From: Alphaproteobacteria bacterium
Lineage (GTDB): Bacteria; Pseudomonadota; Alphaproteobacteria; Sphingomonadales; Kordiimonadaceae
Length of the DNA: 64,000 nucleotides
Direction: 5' to 3'
Assembly (NCBI GenBank): GCA_013372975.1
Contig: JABXIS010000012.1
Span: forward strand, 1 to 64,000
Shown: positions 54,717 to 63,176 of the stretch, in pieces
How the letters are laid out: every line of letters begins with the position of its first letter
Position numbering within the stretch: position 1 is the stretch's first letter
The notes under the pieces: model-generated
Told to the model about the DNA's origin: nothing
Databases searched by the model: none
Seen by the model: only the letters and a program-made list of their open reading frames with translations
Made by a program: the position numbers and the translations under genes

Positions 54717-55594
54717 TGCTGACCTCCTACAGTATCTTCAGCCATCAAATCCGATAGCCATTTGAAGCTGCGCACTGCGGTGGCTGGGAAGGCTTCGGAA
54801 TGGCCAGAGCGCTCAACAATCTCAAGCTCTTTTGGATTGAGGCCTGCAGTTTTATGATGCTGAAGCAGTGACATGAATGATTCGATAAAGGGTATTGCGT
54901 CAGTTTCGTTCTCACCCACACTCACATAAACATTGGCGTTCAGGGATGTGCCGTCCTCCGCGCGTTTTGCAGCGAGGTCCTGAATGAATTTGAAACTTTC
55001 GGAATCAAATGCGGGGCTTCCAAGCACATAATGCTTGAAGGTATCCGGCTTCTCAAAAAGGATATAGGAACCGAACTCACCGCCCAGTGAGAAGCCGAAA
55101 TAAATGCGTTCTGCCGGGTCTGTCTGGTAGGTGGTTTCGACGTATTTAATTACATCATCCCGAATGAAAGCCAGGTGATTGGCCGCTTGGCCCGCCTTGA
55201 ATTTTGCCTGCACGTCAGGATTTGGCCACGGCAGGACCGTATAGTCCCGGAACCGGGAGAGAAAAGGCCGTTCATCGCCCTCAAAATCCTTCGCAGAATC
55301 TTTTTGCCAAGACATAACCACGACAATGGCATTCGGTAGCATAAACTCAGCTGCACCAGACAATAACGGCATGTGCCAGTCGCCGTCGGTGGCGTAAATT
55401 ACCGGGTGTTTTTCTGCCGCGTCTTTCCCATAGTCTTCCGGTAATCTGATATAAAGGTCATACATTCTGCCCGTCTGACTATCTGTGATAGGTACCACCT
55501 CAGTTCGCAGAATTTCATAGGACTTATGGTCGCTACCTTGCGCATCCATGAGCGGCAGAAAAATCGATACCAACAAAATGACAAATTTTTTCAT
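54713..55594 (-). CDS. Exported alpha/beta hydrolase (siderophore-esterase-like)
   Basis: 293 residues with a signal peptide (VILLVSIFLPLMDAQG, about 5-20). The alpha/beta-hydrolase nucleophile is S169 in YFGFSLGGEFGSY, the histidine is H265 in ERSGHSEAFP, and HPVIYATDGDWHMPLL near the N-terminus is typical of the esterase D/IroE-type family that hydrolyses siderophores or other esters. First gene of the cluster and nearest to the LacI-type palindrome (81 bp upstream of its start codon). It overlaps the next gene by 4 bp. Confidence 0.87.
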   Translation of the reverse strand: MKKFVILLVSIFLPLMDAQGSDHKSYEILRTEVVPITDSQTGRMYDLYIRLPEDYGKDAAEKHPVIYATDGDWHMPLLSGAAEFMLPNAIVVVMSWQKDSAKDFEGDERPFLSRFRDYTVLPWPNPDVQAKFKAGQAANHLAFIRDDVIKYVETTYQTDPAERIYFGFSLGGEFGSYILFEKPDTFKHYVLGSPAFDSESFKFIQDLAAKRAEDGTSLNANVYVSVGENETDAIPFIESFMSLLQHHKTAGLNPKELEIVERSGHSEAFPATAVRSFKWLSDLMAEDTVGGQQ

Positions 55595-55611
55595 GTTTCC
55601 CCCATCTTCCT

Positions 55612-55630
55612 GCAGGCTTTTTTTGCCTGC
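55612..55630 (-). other. Hairpin in the leader of the esterase operon
   Basis: GCAGGC and GCCTGC flank a seven-base A/T-run loop, 18-36 bp before the esterase start codon on the minus strand. It could affect leader stability; weak evidence. Confidence 0.4.
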
Positions 55631-55683
55631 GGTTCAGCAATTCGCTGCAGTAAGGCATATAACGGAAGATATACAAAACTCCT

Positions 55684-55703
55684 GCGATGAAACGTTTCAT
55701 CGC
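55684..55703. promoter_or_regulatory. LacI-family-type operator, perfect 20-bp palindrome
   Basis: GCGATGAAACGTTTCATCGC is a perfect 20-bp inverted repeat whose core TGAAACGTTTCA is the type bound by LacI/GalR regulators such as Cra and CcpA relatives. It lies 90 bp upstream of the esterase start and 176 bp upstream of the ankyrin-gene start, between the two divergent genes, so it could control either or both. No LacI gene is in the window. Confidence 0.72.
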
Positions 55704-55878
55704 AACGACGAATTGTGAGGTTATAACAATTCATCTCATTTCGACGCAAACGTTGAGACAATTTTCGGCTGTCTCGGAGACATTGGTCGCTCAGGGGCAT
55801 CAGTTCACCCCAAAGGCACTTGCTGAAAACGTGGCGGTTGGTCAAAGTGGCAGCAAGAACAACAGGGTAGGAATCACC

Positions 55879-57024
55879 ATGATACGCACCATCTCTGCCG
55901 CATTAGTCGGCCTATTTATTCTGGCCTCGGCGCCCGCCTTGGCCACGCCAGATGACGAGCTTGTCAAAGCTGTTGCGGAAGCCGACATAGACAGCGTAAA
56001 AGCCGCTCTCGAGGCAGGCGCCGACGCCAATACCAGAAATGATAAAGGCGCACCTGTCCTTTTCACCGCCGTCCAGAAAAAGTCAGCCGCTATCGCTGAA
56101 ATGCTTCTTGAAGCTGGCGCAAACCCGGATGCCCAATATGAAGCCTATATAAGAGCCACCCCTCTGATGATGGCGGTGCAGGCAAAGGATCTGGCACTAG
56201 CTTCCATGTTGCTCGAATATGCTGCCAATGTGAATGTAGCTGACAGCGCTGGTGACCCAGCCATCAATTGGGCGGCCTTTTATGGCTACACCGACTTTGT
56301 GAAGTTGTTCCTGCAATACAAAGCCGATACCAGCCTGCGCGGGCACGGGAATGCCCTTGAAATTGTGATGAGGCGCGGTCATCAGGACCTGGTGAGTTTA
56401 CTTACCGACCGCAAGGTCGCTGGGGTCCCAACCCCAGACGAAGCCTTGATGATTGAAGCTATCAACGCAGGTGATGTTGCAGGCGTTCAGGAAGCACTCC
56501 AGTTTGGCGTATCTCCAGACGCCACTGATTTTACCGGACGGCCCATACTGGCCCTCGCAGCCCGTGAAGGACATACCGAGATCGTTGGGCGCCTGCTTAT
56601 GGCCGGCGCCACGGTGAATGCCGAAGACCTTATCGGCTTTACGGCTCTTCACGAAGCAGCCCGCGAAGGCAAAACCGAAGTCGTTGCTCGGCTGCTGGAA
56701 GGCGGTGCGGATGCTGGCCACAAATCAAAAGACACAGCACTATACCTAACGCCAATGCATATGGCCGCGTTGGCAGATAGCGCTGACATTATCAAACTTC
56801 TTGCAAGTAATGGCGCCGAAGTTGACGCGTTGGGGCGCGAAAAAGGCACGCCGCTTTTCTGGGGCATCGGGGACCGAAAGTTTGCCTCGTCGCTTGCACT
56901 TCTGGAATTGGGCGCTGATCCAAACATCACCAGCACCTATGGGTTCAGTCCGGCAGATATCGCCAAGAATATTGGCAACACAGCAATCCTGCAGAAGATG
57001 GGCCTAGCTGAAAATCAGGAATAG
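55879..57024 (+). CDS. Exported ankyrin repeat protein
   Basis: 381 residues from the ATG at 55879, with AGGA upstream; the open frame extends 64 codons further upstream without a signal peptide. The N-terminus IRTISAALVGLFILASAPAL is a signal peptide, so the protein is exported. Ankyrin repeats fill the rest, for example GKTALHE-type GFTALHEAAREGKTEVVARL and NDKGAPVLFTAVQKKSAAIA, with about nine units. Periplasmic ankyrin proteins of this kind are known but varied; some serve in catalase or envelope functions. The end overlaps the convergent Nramp-like gene by 21 bp. Confidence 0.88.
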   Translation: MIRTISAALVGLFILASAPALATPDDELVKAVAEADIDSVKAALEAGADANTRNDKGAPVLFTAVQKKSAAIAEMLLEAGANPDAQYEAYIRATPLMMAVQAKDLALASMLLEYAANVNVADSAGDPAINWAAFYGYTDFVKLFLQYKADTSLRGHGNALEIVMRRGHQDLVSLLTDRKVAGVPTPDEALMIEAINAGDVAGVQEALQFGVSPDATDFTGRPILALAAREGHTEIVGRLLMAGATVNAEDLIGFTALHEAAREGKTEVVARLLEGGADAGHKSKDTALYLTPMHMAALADSADIIKLLASNGAEVDALGREKGTPLFWGIGDRKFASSLALLELGADPNITSTYGFSPADIAKNIGNTAILQKMGLAENQE

Positions 57025-58236
57025 ATATCCAAGGGCGAACAAGCCCATCACCAAAATACCAAGCCGGCTCCACATTATCAGATAAGGGGCCGGCTTGTCT
57101 TCTTCCGGAACGTCCCCGTCCAGCATCACACGATGATTGAACCAGGCCAGCACCGGCGCCGTCAGGAAGGCCAGCGATGTCACAAAATCGATGAAAGCCT
57201 TAAAACTGTGCAGAAAAAAGGACAGCAGCAAAAAAGCTGCTGTAAGCAAACCAACAAGTGAAGCGGCGTAGGCTGTCTGCTTTCCTTCATCGCTGACCGG
57301 CCCGTGCAACTCTTCGGCCACAGCCACCAATGAGCGCGTGACACCATCAAATGCCGCCAAACAGGTCGTGAACATCACACTGATTGCTGCCACGCCAACA
57401 ATGGGCACAGACCAATTGCCCAAGGTGTTGCCATAAAGCCCCATCACCTGTGCCGCAAACCCTGGAGCGCTATCGGCAGGCGCTATTCCATCCACATACA
57501 TGATGCCCGCACCCAACAACAGGAAACAAACAGCCAAAAGGGCCGTAGCCCAATAGCCAATATCGAAGTCTGCCAACAGAGCATCCCGGTCGATCGTGCC
57601 ATCAGATGTTTTCATCTTTTCAACTGTCCATAGCGACGAGAAAACAGAGCTTTCAATTGGCGTTGGCATCCAGCCTGCAAGGGCCGCAATGAACATCAGC
57701 ACGGCCAAATCAGGCATGTCGCCAGCTTCCAACGGAAAGGACCAACCAATGCGCGGCAGCACCAAAATGGTTGCGGCGAGGGTACTGATGGCGAGAATGG
57801 CCATAAACAATTTGTTGATACGGTCCAGCCACTGAAATCTGCCAAAGACAAGAAAGGCGGCTGCCACGATCATGACGCCCGCAGTCAGCATGAGGATCGG
57901 CGCCTCAAGCGCAAATACCGACTTCAAAATTCCGGCCGTAACGAGAGAGACTGCCGCCATGGCAAATCCGTCGGCCAGTACTAAGACGGCACCAAAAAAA
58001 ACGGGGGGAAACCATCCCAATGCCCTGTAGCCCGACACCAGATTTTTACCTGTGGCCGCAGCATAATGGGCACCAAACCGAAACGCCGGGTATTTGACCA
58101 TATTGGCGAGCAACACTACGAACAGAAGCCCAAGCCCGAACACGGCACCAGCCCGCGTGCTTTGCACCAGATGCGATGTGCCCACGGCGGCACCTGCAAA
58201 CAACAGGCCCGGCCCCAGAATTTTCAGGTTTTTCAT
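57004..58236 (-). CDS. Nramp-related divalent metal transporter lacking the DPGN motif
   Basis: 410 residues from the ATG at 58236, with GGAGGG six bases upstream. Eleven or so hydrophobic helices. The Nramp layout is recognisable (LGPGLLFAGAAVGTSHLVQS for helix 1, helix 6 region ALAGWMPTPIESSVFSSLWT). In classic Nramp, helix 1 carries DPGN and helix 6 MPH, both of which bind the metal. Here helix 1 reads GTSHLVQSTRAG and helix 6 reads GWMPTP. This fits the distant Nramp-related group with unclear specificity. Its stop overlaps the ankyrin gene. Confidence 0.85.
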   Translation of the reverse strand: MKNLKILGPGLLFAGAAVGTSHLVQSTRAGAVFGLGLLFVVLLANMVKYPAFRFGAHYAAATGKNLVSGYRALGWFPPVFFGAVLVLADGFAMAAVSLVTAGILKSVFALEAPILMLTAGVMIVAAAFLVFGRFQWLDRINKLFMAILAISTLAATILVLPRIGWSFPLEAGDMPDLAVLMFIAALAGWMPTPIESSVFSSLWTVEKMKTSDGTIDRDALLADFDIGYWATALLAVCFLLLGAGIMYVDGIAPADSAPGFAAQVMGLYGNTLGNWSVPIVGVAAISVMFTTCLAAFDGVTRSLVAVAEELHGPVSDEGKQTAYAASLVGLLTAAFLLLSFFLHSFKAFIDFVTSLAFLTAPVLAWFNHRVMLDGDVPEEDKPAPYLIMWSRLGILVMGLFALGYLFLIFS

Positions 58237-58480
58237 ATGCGTCCCTCCCCGATTTCCGAGACGGTACCATCTGTAGCAGCTTGCCGGGAAGCTGTTTGTT
58301 TGCATTGACGCCAAAGCACTTTTGTGAGAGAAAGCCAGCGGCTCCGGAAGCGCCAGCCGCCTGCACCCCACTGGGGATGGTGAAGCTTCCTTGATAGATG
58401 ATCTCTAAGCAGATCTTTCGTCCAAACCGTCTTTTAGAACGGCACAGGACGGCAACGCAGGCCCCGTTACCCGAAAAGCC

Positions 58481-58498
58481 GTTCGCGGAAAGGCGAAC
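58481..58498 (+). other. Hairpin with ribosome site in its loop
   Basis: GTTCGC and GCGAAC form a stem around GGAAAG, two bases before the ATG of the Glyoxalase_8 gene. The loop and the first base of the 3' arm make up the likely Shine-Dalgarno, so the stem could present it or mask part of it. Read by eye; energy not computed. Confidence 0.4.
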
Positions 58499-58500
58499 AG

Positions 58501-58953
58501 ATGACTGATCTGATTACCCATGCAAAGGGTCGCGCAAAGCGGCTCCGAACCTATTTGTCCGATATCGGGCAAACGCTAAGTCACGCGCAATCGCTTGAGG
58601 CCATATCAAAAGAAGAAGGGTGCCGGGATTGGAACACCCTCTCGGCCCGGTTACGACAGCAACAAGCGAGCATGCCAAACCATCCCCCTGTACAGGTAGG
58701 AGACCGTATCACAGGCACCTACCGAGGCAGTGATTTCGAAGGCACTGTGCTGGGGCTTGAACGCGCGGATGGCAGCGACAAGCAGCTGTGTCCCGTCTGG
58801 CGCATCAAAGTGCATTTTGATGAAGATGTTGAAATTGGCTCCAGCCCTAACCTGCCCATGACGCGCAGGCGCGTCCGTGTCATGATCAACAAGGAAGGCC
58901 AATCAGTAAACCTGAAAGGTCGGCCCGACGGCTTTATGGCCATCACCCTCTAG
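58501..58953 (+). CDS. Glyoxalase_8 (glyoxalase superfamily) protein
   Basis: 150 residues. The N-terminal half (THAKGRAKRLRTYLSDIGQT, then LSHAQSLEAISKEEG-CRDWNTL) matches the Glyoxalase_8 small domain with its C/F-RDWNTL motif, which is helical and not the active glyoxalase fold. The C-terminal half is a small beta-barrel-like domain with GDRITGTYRGSDFEGTVLG, then VHFDEDVEIGSSPNLPMTRR. No enzyme motif. The role of the family is unknown. Confidence 0.8.
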   Translation: MTDLITHAKGRAKRLRTYLSDIGQTLSHAQSLEAISKEEGCRDWNTLSARLRQQQASMPNHPPVQVGDRITGTYRGSDFEGTVLGLERADGSDKQLCPVWRIKVHFDEDVEIGSSPNLPMTRRRVRVMINKEGQSVNLKGRPDGFMAITL

Positions 58954-58995
58954 CGGGTGATCGGGAGCGGCCTCCTGCCGCTCCCCCTTTGAAAT

Positions 58996-59907
58996 TTAAC
59001 GGCCTTTCACATAAGCCCTGAAGGATATCGGGCGATGGGCTGGCGTTATTTCACTTTCGCCAAATCCCAAAAAATCCCCGTCTACCTGAACGGGCACCCT
59101 TTCCCCCCCTACAACGACGCTTTGATCGTCCAGAAGCCACGCTTTGCATCGTCGGTCATATGCACCAAACCCAATAGCAAACTGATCTACCGTTCTGGCC
59201 CAAGCGCCTTTGCGTGTGTTCAACAGGCAGGAAAGACCTGGTTGGTCGAAGTCCGTTTTTCGCGTTACCGTGAAGGGGCCAGCATAGCGTCTGATATTGG
59301 CAAAAAGCGCCCAGCCGCAATCGCCGCTCTCTTCTTTGGCGCCAGACCAATGAACGGGTGGCAGGCTGCTGTCCTCAAAGAGAGCCTGTATAATTGCCGG
59401 CACAAAAGACGCTCTGCCAATCCGGCCCTTCAGAGAGGGCGAAACGTTCTTGAGAACAGCTGCGTCAAATCCAACCCCCAGCCAACATAAGCCTAGCTGG
59501 ATACGACCACCGCGTTTGATTTCAAACGGGTATAAATCGACAAGATCGCGAGACAAAAGTGCATTAGCAATATGCCTTGCGCTGATAGACCCACCACGCA
59601 TGTACCCTAGCTCGCGCGCAAGCACATTCGCTGATCCTGCCGGAATAACCCCCACTGGCACCTTATGGCCATATGCGCCTTCAGCCACTTCGCGAATGGT
59701 GCCATCACCGCCCGCAGCAACGATAACATCTGCTTCGCGCGTTGCAGCAATTCGGCCCGAAAGTTCGGCGGCGTGCCCAGCAAATTCGGTTTCAAGCATC
59801 CGCACATGCTGGCCACCACGGCGCAATTTTTCAGCAACGCGATCCACCAGATCGCTTTTGCCTCGCCCTGCTGACCGATTGCGAATGATGGCAACACGTT
59901 CGCTCAT
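58996..59907 (-). CDS. Diacylglycerol kinase family lipid kinase
   Basis: 303-residue lipid kinase of the DAGK catalytic family (YegS/DgkB type). The nucleotide motif GGDGT (66-70) in VIVAAGGDGTIREVAEGAYG and the GSANVLARELG segment are intact. Near the C-terminus, VPVQVDGDFLGF is the conserved metal site region. It is divergent from the metal-efflux locus, with 127 bp between starts. A role in phospholipid turnover is likely; the exact lipid is unknown. Confidence 0.92.
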   Translation of the reverse strand: MSERVAIIRNRSAGRGKSDLVDRVAEKLRRGGQHVRMLETEFAGHAAELSGRIAATREADVIVAAGGDGTIREVAEGAYGHKVPVGVIPAGSANVLARELGYMRGGSISARHIANALLSRDLVDLYPFEIKRGGRIQLGLCWLGVGFDAAVLKNVSPSLKGRIGRASFVPAIIQALFEDSSLPPVHWSGAKEESGDCGWALFANIRRYAGPFTVTRKTDFDQPGLSCLLNTRKGAWARTVDQFAIGFGAYDRRCKAWLLDDQSVVVGGERVPVQVDGDFLGFGESEITPAHRPISFRAYVKGR

Positions 59908-59996
59908 AAAATACCGTCCCGGTGGTGATTAAAAGCTCGCCAACACCAAAGAACAGTTTGAAGTGAATTGCAACCGTTCACACTTTCGTTTCCGTC

Positions 59997-60027
59997 TTGA
60001 CCTTGAACCATGGTCCGGGGTTAAATT
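59997..60027 (+). promoter_or_regulatory. MerR-type metal-responsive promoter
   Basis: TTGACC (59997-60002) and TAAATT (60022-60027) are separated by 19 bp, longer than the normal 17 and typical of MerR/CueR-regulated promoters. The spacer holds an imperfect dyad, ACCTTGAACC and GGTCCGGGGT, 7 of 10 matched. Transcription would begin near 60034, immediately before the ATG at 60035, predicting a leaderless transcript. No MerR gene is in the window. Confidence 0.6.
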
Positions 60028-60034
60028 GCCCCCG

Positions 60035-60397
60035 ATGAAAAGACTGACACATATCATGTGCCTGTTTGTGATGCTGGGCATTGGGCTGATTTCAGCCAGG
60101 GGAGGCTATGCCTACGATCATGCGGCAATGGCGGATTGTTGTGACCCCGCCATCATGACCATGGCGCATGTAGACGACAGCACCGGGCATCACGCCAACT
60201 GCATGGACATGATGGACCAACAGGAGTGTCCTGATGGCGGGCTTTGCTGCGACGGTGCGATGATGTCCTCTGCCAGCCTTCTCATTAAGGTGGACGACCA
60301 ACAATTTCCGCACGAAAGATCACTGGTGTCTTATGTGCCAGTGTCCGTACCACAAGGTAGCGAGCCAGGCCACATTGCTCCCCCCCCAATAGCCTGA
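60035..60397 (+). CDS. Small exported Cys/Met/His-rich protein of the metal-efflux locus
   Basis: 120 residues from the ATG at 60035. A basic start and signal peptide (MKRLTHIMCLFVMLGIGLIS) end near RGGYA. The mature protein has a dense metal-ligand segment (about 27-80): six Cys, eight Met and four His, in YDHAAMADCCDPAIMTMA, GHHANCMDMMDQQECPDGG and LCCDGAMMSS. The rest (DDQQFPHERSLVSYVPVS) has few ligands and a proline-rich tail. I recognise no named family; it resembles periplasmic copper- or silver-binding proteins found upstream of Cus systems. Confidence 0.75.
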   Translation: MKRLTHIMCLFVMLGIGLISARGGYAYDHAAMADCCDPAIMTMAHVDDSTGHHANCMDMMDQQECPDGGLCCDGAMMSSASLLIKVDDQQFPHERSLVSYVPVSVPQGSEPGHIAPPPIA

Positions 60398-60462
60398 CAA
60401 TCAGCACGAACCGCCGGCCATGTTCTCGGCCCCGTTAACTGTTTTGACTCAGGTGAATTCTC

Positions 60463-61707
60463 ATGTCTGTAAAATCAGCCCTTCTTATAGGGTTATGGAC
60501 CATAACACATAGCCTTGCCGCACAAGCGCAGGACACCTTAAGCCTTGAAGATACCATTGCGCTGGCGCTTGGCGCACAGGACCCATCCGTTCAGGCTTCC
60601 TTAGTTCGCGGAAAGGCCGAACGCGAAGCTGCCATTGCCGCCGGGTCCCTGCCTGAACCAAAAGCAAGCGTCAGCGTACGGAACCTGCCTGTGGATGACT
60701 TCGACTTCAATCGTGAAGCCATGACCCAGATCCACCTCGGTGTTCGCCAACAATTCCCGCGCGGTAAAAGCAGGCAATTGATGCGTGATGGCCGGCTGAT
60801 CATGGCAGACGAGCATGACGCGATGGCAGAAACGCAAAAACGGGCAATTGTACGAGATGTTTCCATCGCCTGGCATCAGGTTCGCTATAGCAATATGGCC
60901 TCGACCGAGCTTGAGAACCTGATTTCCCTTTTGCAGGAATTGCGCGCCTCACAGGAAAATGACTTCGCGGCAGCAGGCAAGGCGGCACTCCAGAAAATTT
61001 ACCGTACCGAACTTGAAGTCGCGCTGGTGCAGGACCGCCTGCTCTCAGTGGCGCAAAACCGGGATATATCTATCGAAGCGCTTGCTCGCTATATTGGTTA
61101 TGATTTTGCCAACAGGATCATCTCACCCACGCCACTGCACCATCCGGCTTTAACGTCAGCGGAAATTGACACATCGCTGGATACCCACCCGTTGGTAGTG
61201 GCAGCCTCAGCCCGCAATAGGCAGGCCGCTAACAAAGTCGCACTTGCCGAAGAGGCCTACAAACCAAGCTGGGGACTTGAGCTGGGATATGGCGCGCGGT
61301 ATGGCGACAGGTCAGATTTTGCATCAGCCATGGTAACCTTTGATCTGCCGATCTGGACCGGCAAACGACAGGACCCTGCACTGCGCGCAGCCAAACATGA
61401 GACACAGGCAGCTGAATTTGGGCGAGAAAGCCTGAAACGTGATCTTGCGCGCAAGGCTCACACCTTCCTTGCAGACATCAGAAACATCGAAAAACGAATT
61501 GGCGAGTTCGAAACCACAGTTCTGCCACAGGCAGAGAATGTGGTGACCGCCACGCGGAATGCTTACGGTGCTGGCGAAATTGATTTCGCTGAATTGATCC
61601 GTGCCGAGATCGCCTATGTGGACAGCCGCCTGAGGCTGGAAATGTTGCGGCGCGATCTGGGCACAGCCCATGCAGCCCTTGCCTTTATTACTGGAGACCC
61701 ATCATGA
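60463..61707 (+). CDS. TolC family outer membrane factor (CusC-like)
   Basis: 414 residues with a signal peptide (ALLIGLWTITHSLAAQAQD, about 5-23). Duplicated helical outer-membrane-efflux domains are seen: DTIALALGAQDPSVQASLVR, LGVRQQFPRGKSRQLMRDGR, and, in the second half, VTFDLPIWTGKRQDPALRAA with TRNAYGAGEIDFAELIRAEI. It forms the outer channel of a tripartite efflux pump with the CusB- and CusA-like genes downstream. AGGTGA is upstream of the ATG; it overlaps CusB by 4 bp. Confidence 0.92.
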   Translation: MSVKSALLIGLWTITHSLAAQAQDTLSLEDTIALALGAQDPSVQASLVRGKAEREAAIAAGSLPEPKASVSVRNLPVDDFDFNREAMTQIHLGVRQQFPRGKSRQLMRDGRLIMADEHDAMAETQKRAIVRDVSIAWHQVRYSNMASTELENLISLLQELRASQENDFAAAGKAALQKIYRTELEVALVQDRLLSVAQNRDISIEALARYIGYDFANRIISPTPLHHPALTSAEIDTSLDTHPLVVAASARNRQAANKVALAEEAYKPSWGLELGYGARYGDRSDFASAMVTFDLPIWTGKRQDPALRAAKHETQAAEFGRESLKRDLARKAHTFLADIRNIEKRIGEFETTVLPQAENVVTATRNAYGAGEIDFAELIRAEIAYVDSRLRLEMLRRDLGTAHAALAFITGDPS

Positions 61708-63176
61708 AAAATATGGTGATCATTGCCGCGGCTGCGGCAGCCCTTGGCCTGGGTGGCGGCTATTTCTTGTTCGGTGGCCAAAGCGAAATGGCAAAGACAA
61801 GTGCCGAGAAAAAACCCCTCTACTGGGTCGCCCCGATGGACCCTTCCTACCGCCGTGACGGCCCGGGAAAATCTCCTATGGGCATGGATCTGGTCCCTGT
61901 CTATGAGGAAACTTCAGGGGGTGCCAAAGGCTATGCCGGCGCCGAGATCAATCCTCGGATTATCAACAATATCGGCGTACAAACCGAACCGGCCCGGGTC
62001 GAAAGCCTCACACCACAGATCAAAACTGTTGGCCAGATCAGCTTTGACGAGAAAGCCACGGCCCACGTGCATCTGCGCGCCAGTGGCTGGGTTGAGAAGC
62101 TGCATATCCGCGCAGAGGGCGAAAGGGTTGAGAAAGGGGCAGCCCTGTTCGATGCCTATTCGCCTGAACTGATCGCCGCACAAGGCGAATATCTACAGGC
62201 GCGCACATCTGGGCGGCAGGCCCTGATCGCCTCCGCCCGCGAGCGACTGGTTGGGTTTGGCCTCACGGCCGAGACCATTAGCTTGATTGAGGAAAAGGGC
62301 AAGCCACTGCAATCCATCACCGTGCGCGCACCCATCAGTGGCACTGTGACGAAACTCAACATCAGCGACGCCGCTCGCCTGACACCAGGCAAACCGGCGA
62401 TGCAGATCACCAATCTCCAAACCATGTGGCTGATCGCCGATGTGTTTGAGAGTGACATGGGCAATGTGGCAGTGGGCGCGTATGTCCGGGCAAAATCGCT
62501 CACTGCGGGTTCCCACGCCTATGACAGTACAGTGGATCATATTTACCCCGACCTCAATATGGTCACCCGCACCAATCCGGTGCGTGCTGTCCTAGAGAAC
62601 TCAGATGGCCGCCTTCGCCCCGGTATGTATATGCAGGTTGCTATCGACCGCGCTGCTGTTGAAGACGCGCTCACCGTGCCCCGAAGCGCTGTGATACGGC
62701 TTGGCAACAGCGATCATGTGATTCTCGCGGAAGGCGAAGGCCAGTTCCGCCCCGCAGAGGTGAAAGTTGGTCTTGAAGTGGATGGCAGGCTGCAAATCCT
62801 GGAAGGCATTGAAAGCGGCGAAAAGGTTGTCACCGCCGGCCAGTTCATGCTGGACGCTGAAAGCAATTTCCAGGGCGCCAGCATACGCATTGGCGGCCCG
62901 GCGACCATGTCAGACGATATGGCAGAAGAGCCAGAAGCGGTATCAGGCTTTACCAAAGGTACGATCAACGAAGTGGACCAAGACGCCAGAACCATCAACA
63001 TCAGCCATGATGCTATCGAAGCCCTTGGCATGATGGGCATGACCATGACCTTCCCACTTTCTGACGATCTGGATATGTCTGAGCTTTCAGAAGGCCAGAT
63101 GATCCATTTTGAGGTCACAAAGACGCCTGAAGGCCGCTTCATTGTTACCACCATCCATGTGATGGGAGGCATGTAA
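61704..63176 (+). CDS. CusB-like RND adaptor with N-terminal HMBD and C-terminal CusF domain
   Basis: 490 residues. An N-terminal anchor or signal ([19 protein letters not shown], about 4-22) is followed by a heavy-metal-binding domain ([20 protein letters not shown], then GMDLVPVY; about 35-63). The adaptor core has [20 protein letters not shown], lipoyl-like [20 protein letters not shown] and [20 protein letters not shown]. The last 75 residues are a fused CusF-type copper domain with [18 protein letters not shown] and [13 protein letters not shown] copper- or silver-exporting pump is expected. ATGA overlaps with the genes on both sides show coupling. Confidence 0.93.
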   Translation: MKNMVIIAAAAAALGLGGGYFLFGGQSEMAKTSAEKKPLYWVAPMDPSYRRDGPGKSPMGMDLVPVYEETSGGAKGYAGAEINPRIINNIGVQTEPARVESLTPQIKTVGQISFDEKATAHVHLRASGWVEKLHIRAEGERVEKGAALFDAYSPELIAAQGEYLQARTSGRQALIASARERLVGFGLTAETISLIEEKGKPLQSITVRAPISGTVTKLNISDAARLTPGKPAMQITNLQTMWLIADVFESDMGNVAVGAYVRAKSLTAGSHAYDSTVDHIYPDLNMVTRTNPVRAVLENSDGRLRPGMYMQVAIDRAAVEDALTVPRSAVIRLGNSDHVILAEGEGQFRPAEVKVGLEVDGRLQILEGIESGEKVVTAGQFMLDAESNFQGASIRIGGPATMSDDMAEEPEAVSGFTKGTINEVDQDARTINISHDAIEALGMMGMTMTFPLSDDLDMSELSEGQMIHFEVTKTPEGRFIVTTIHVMGGM

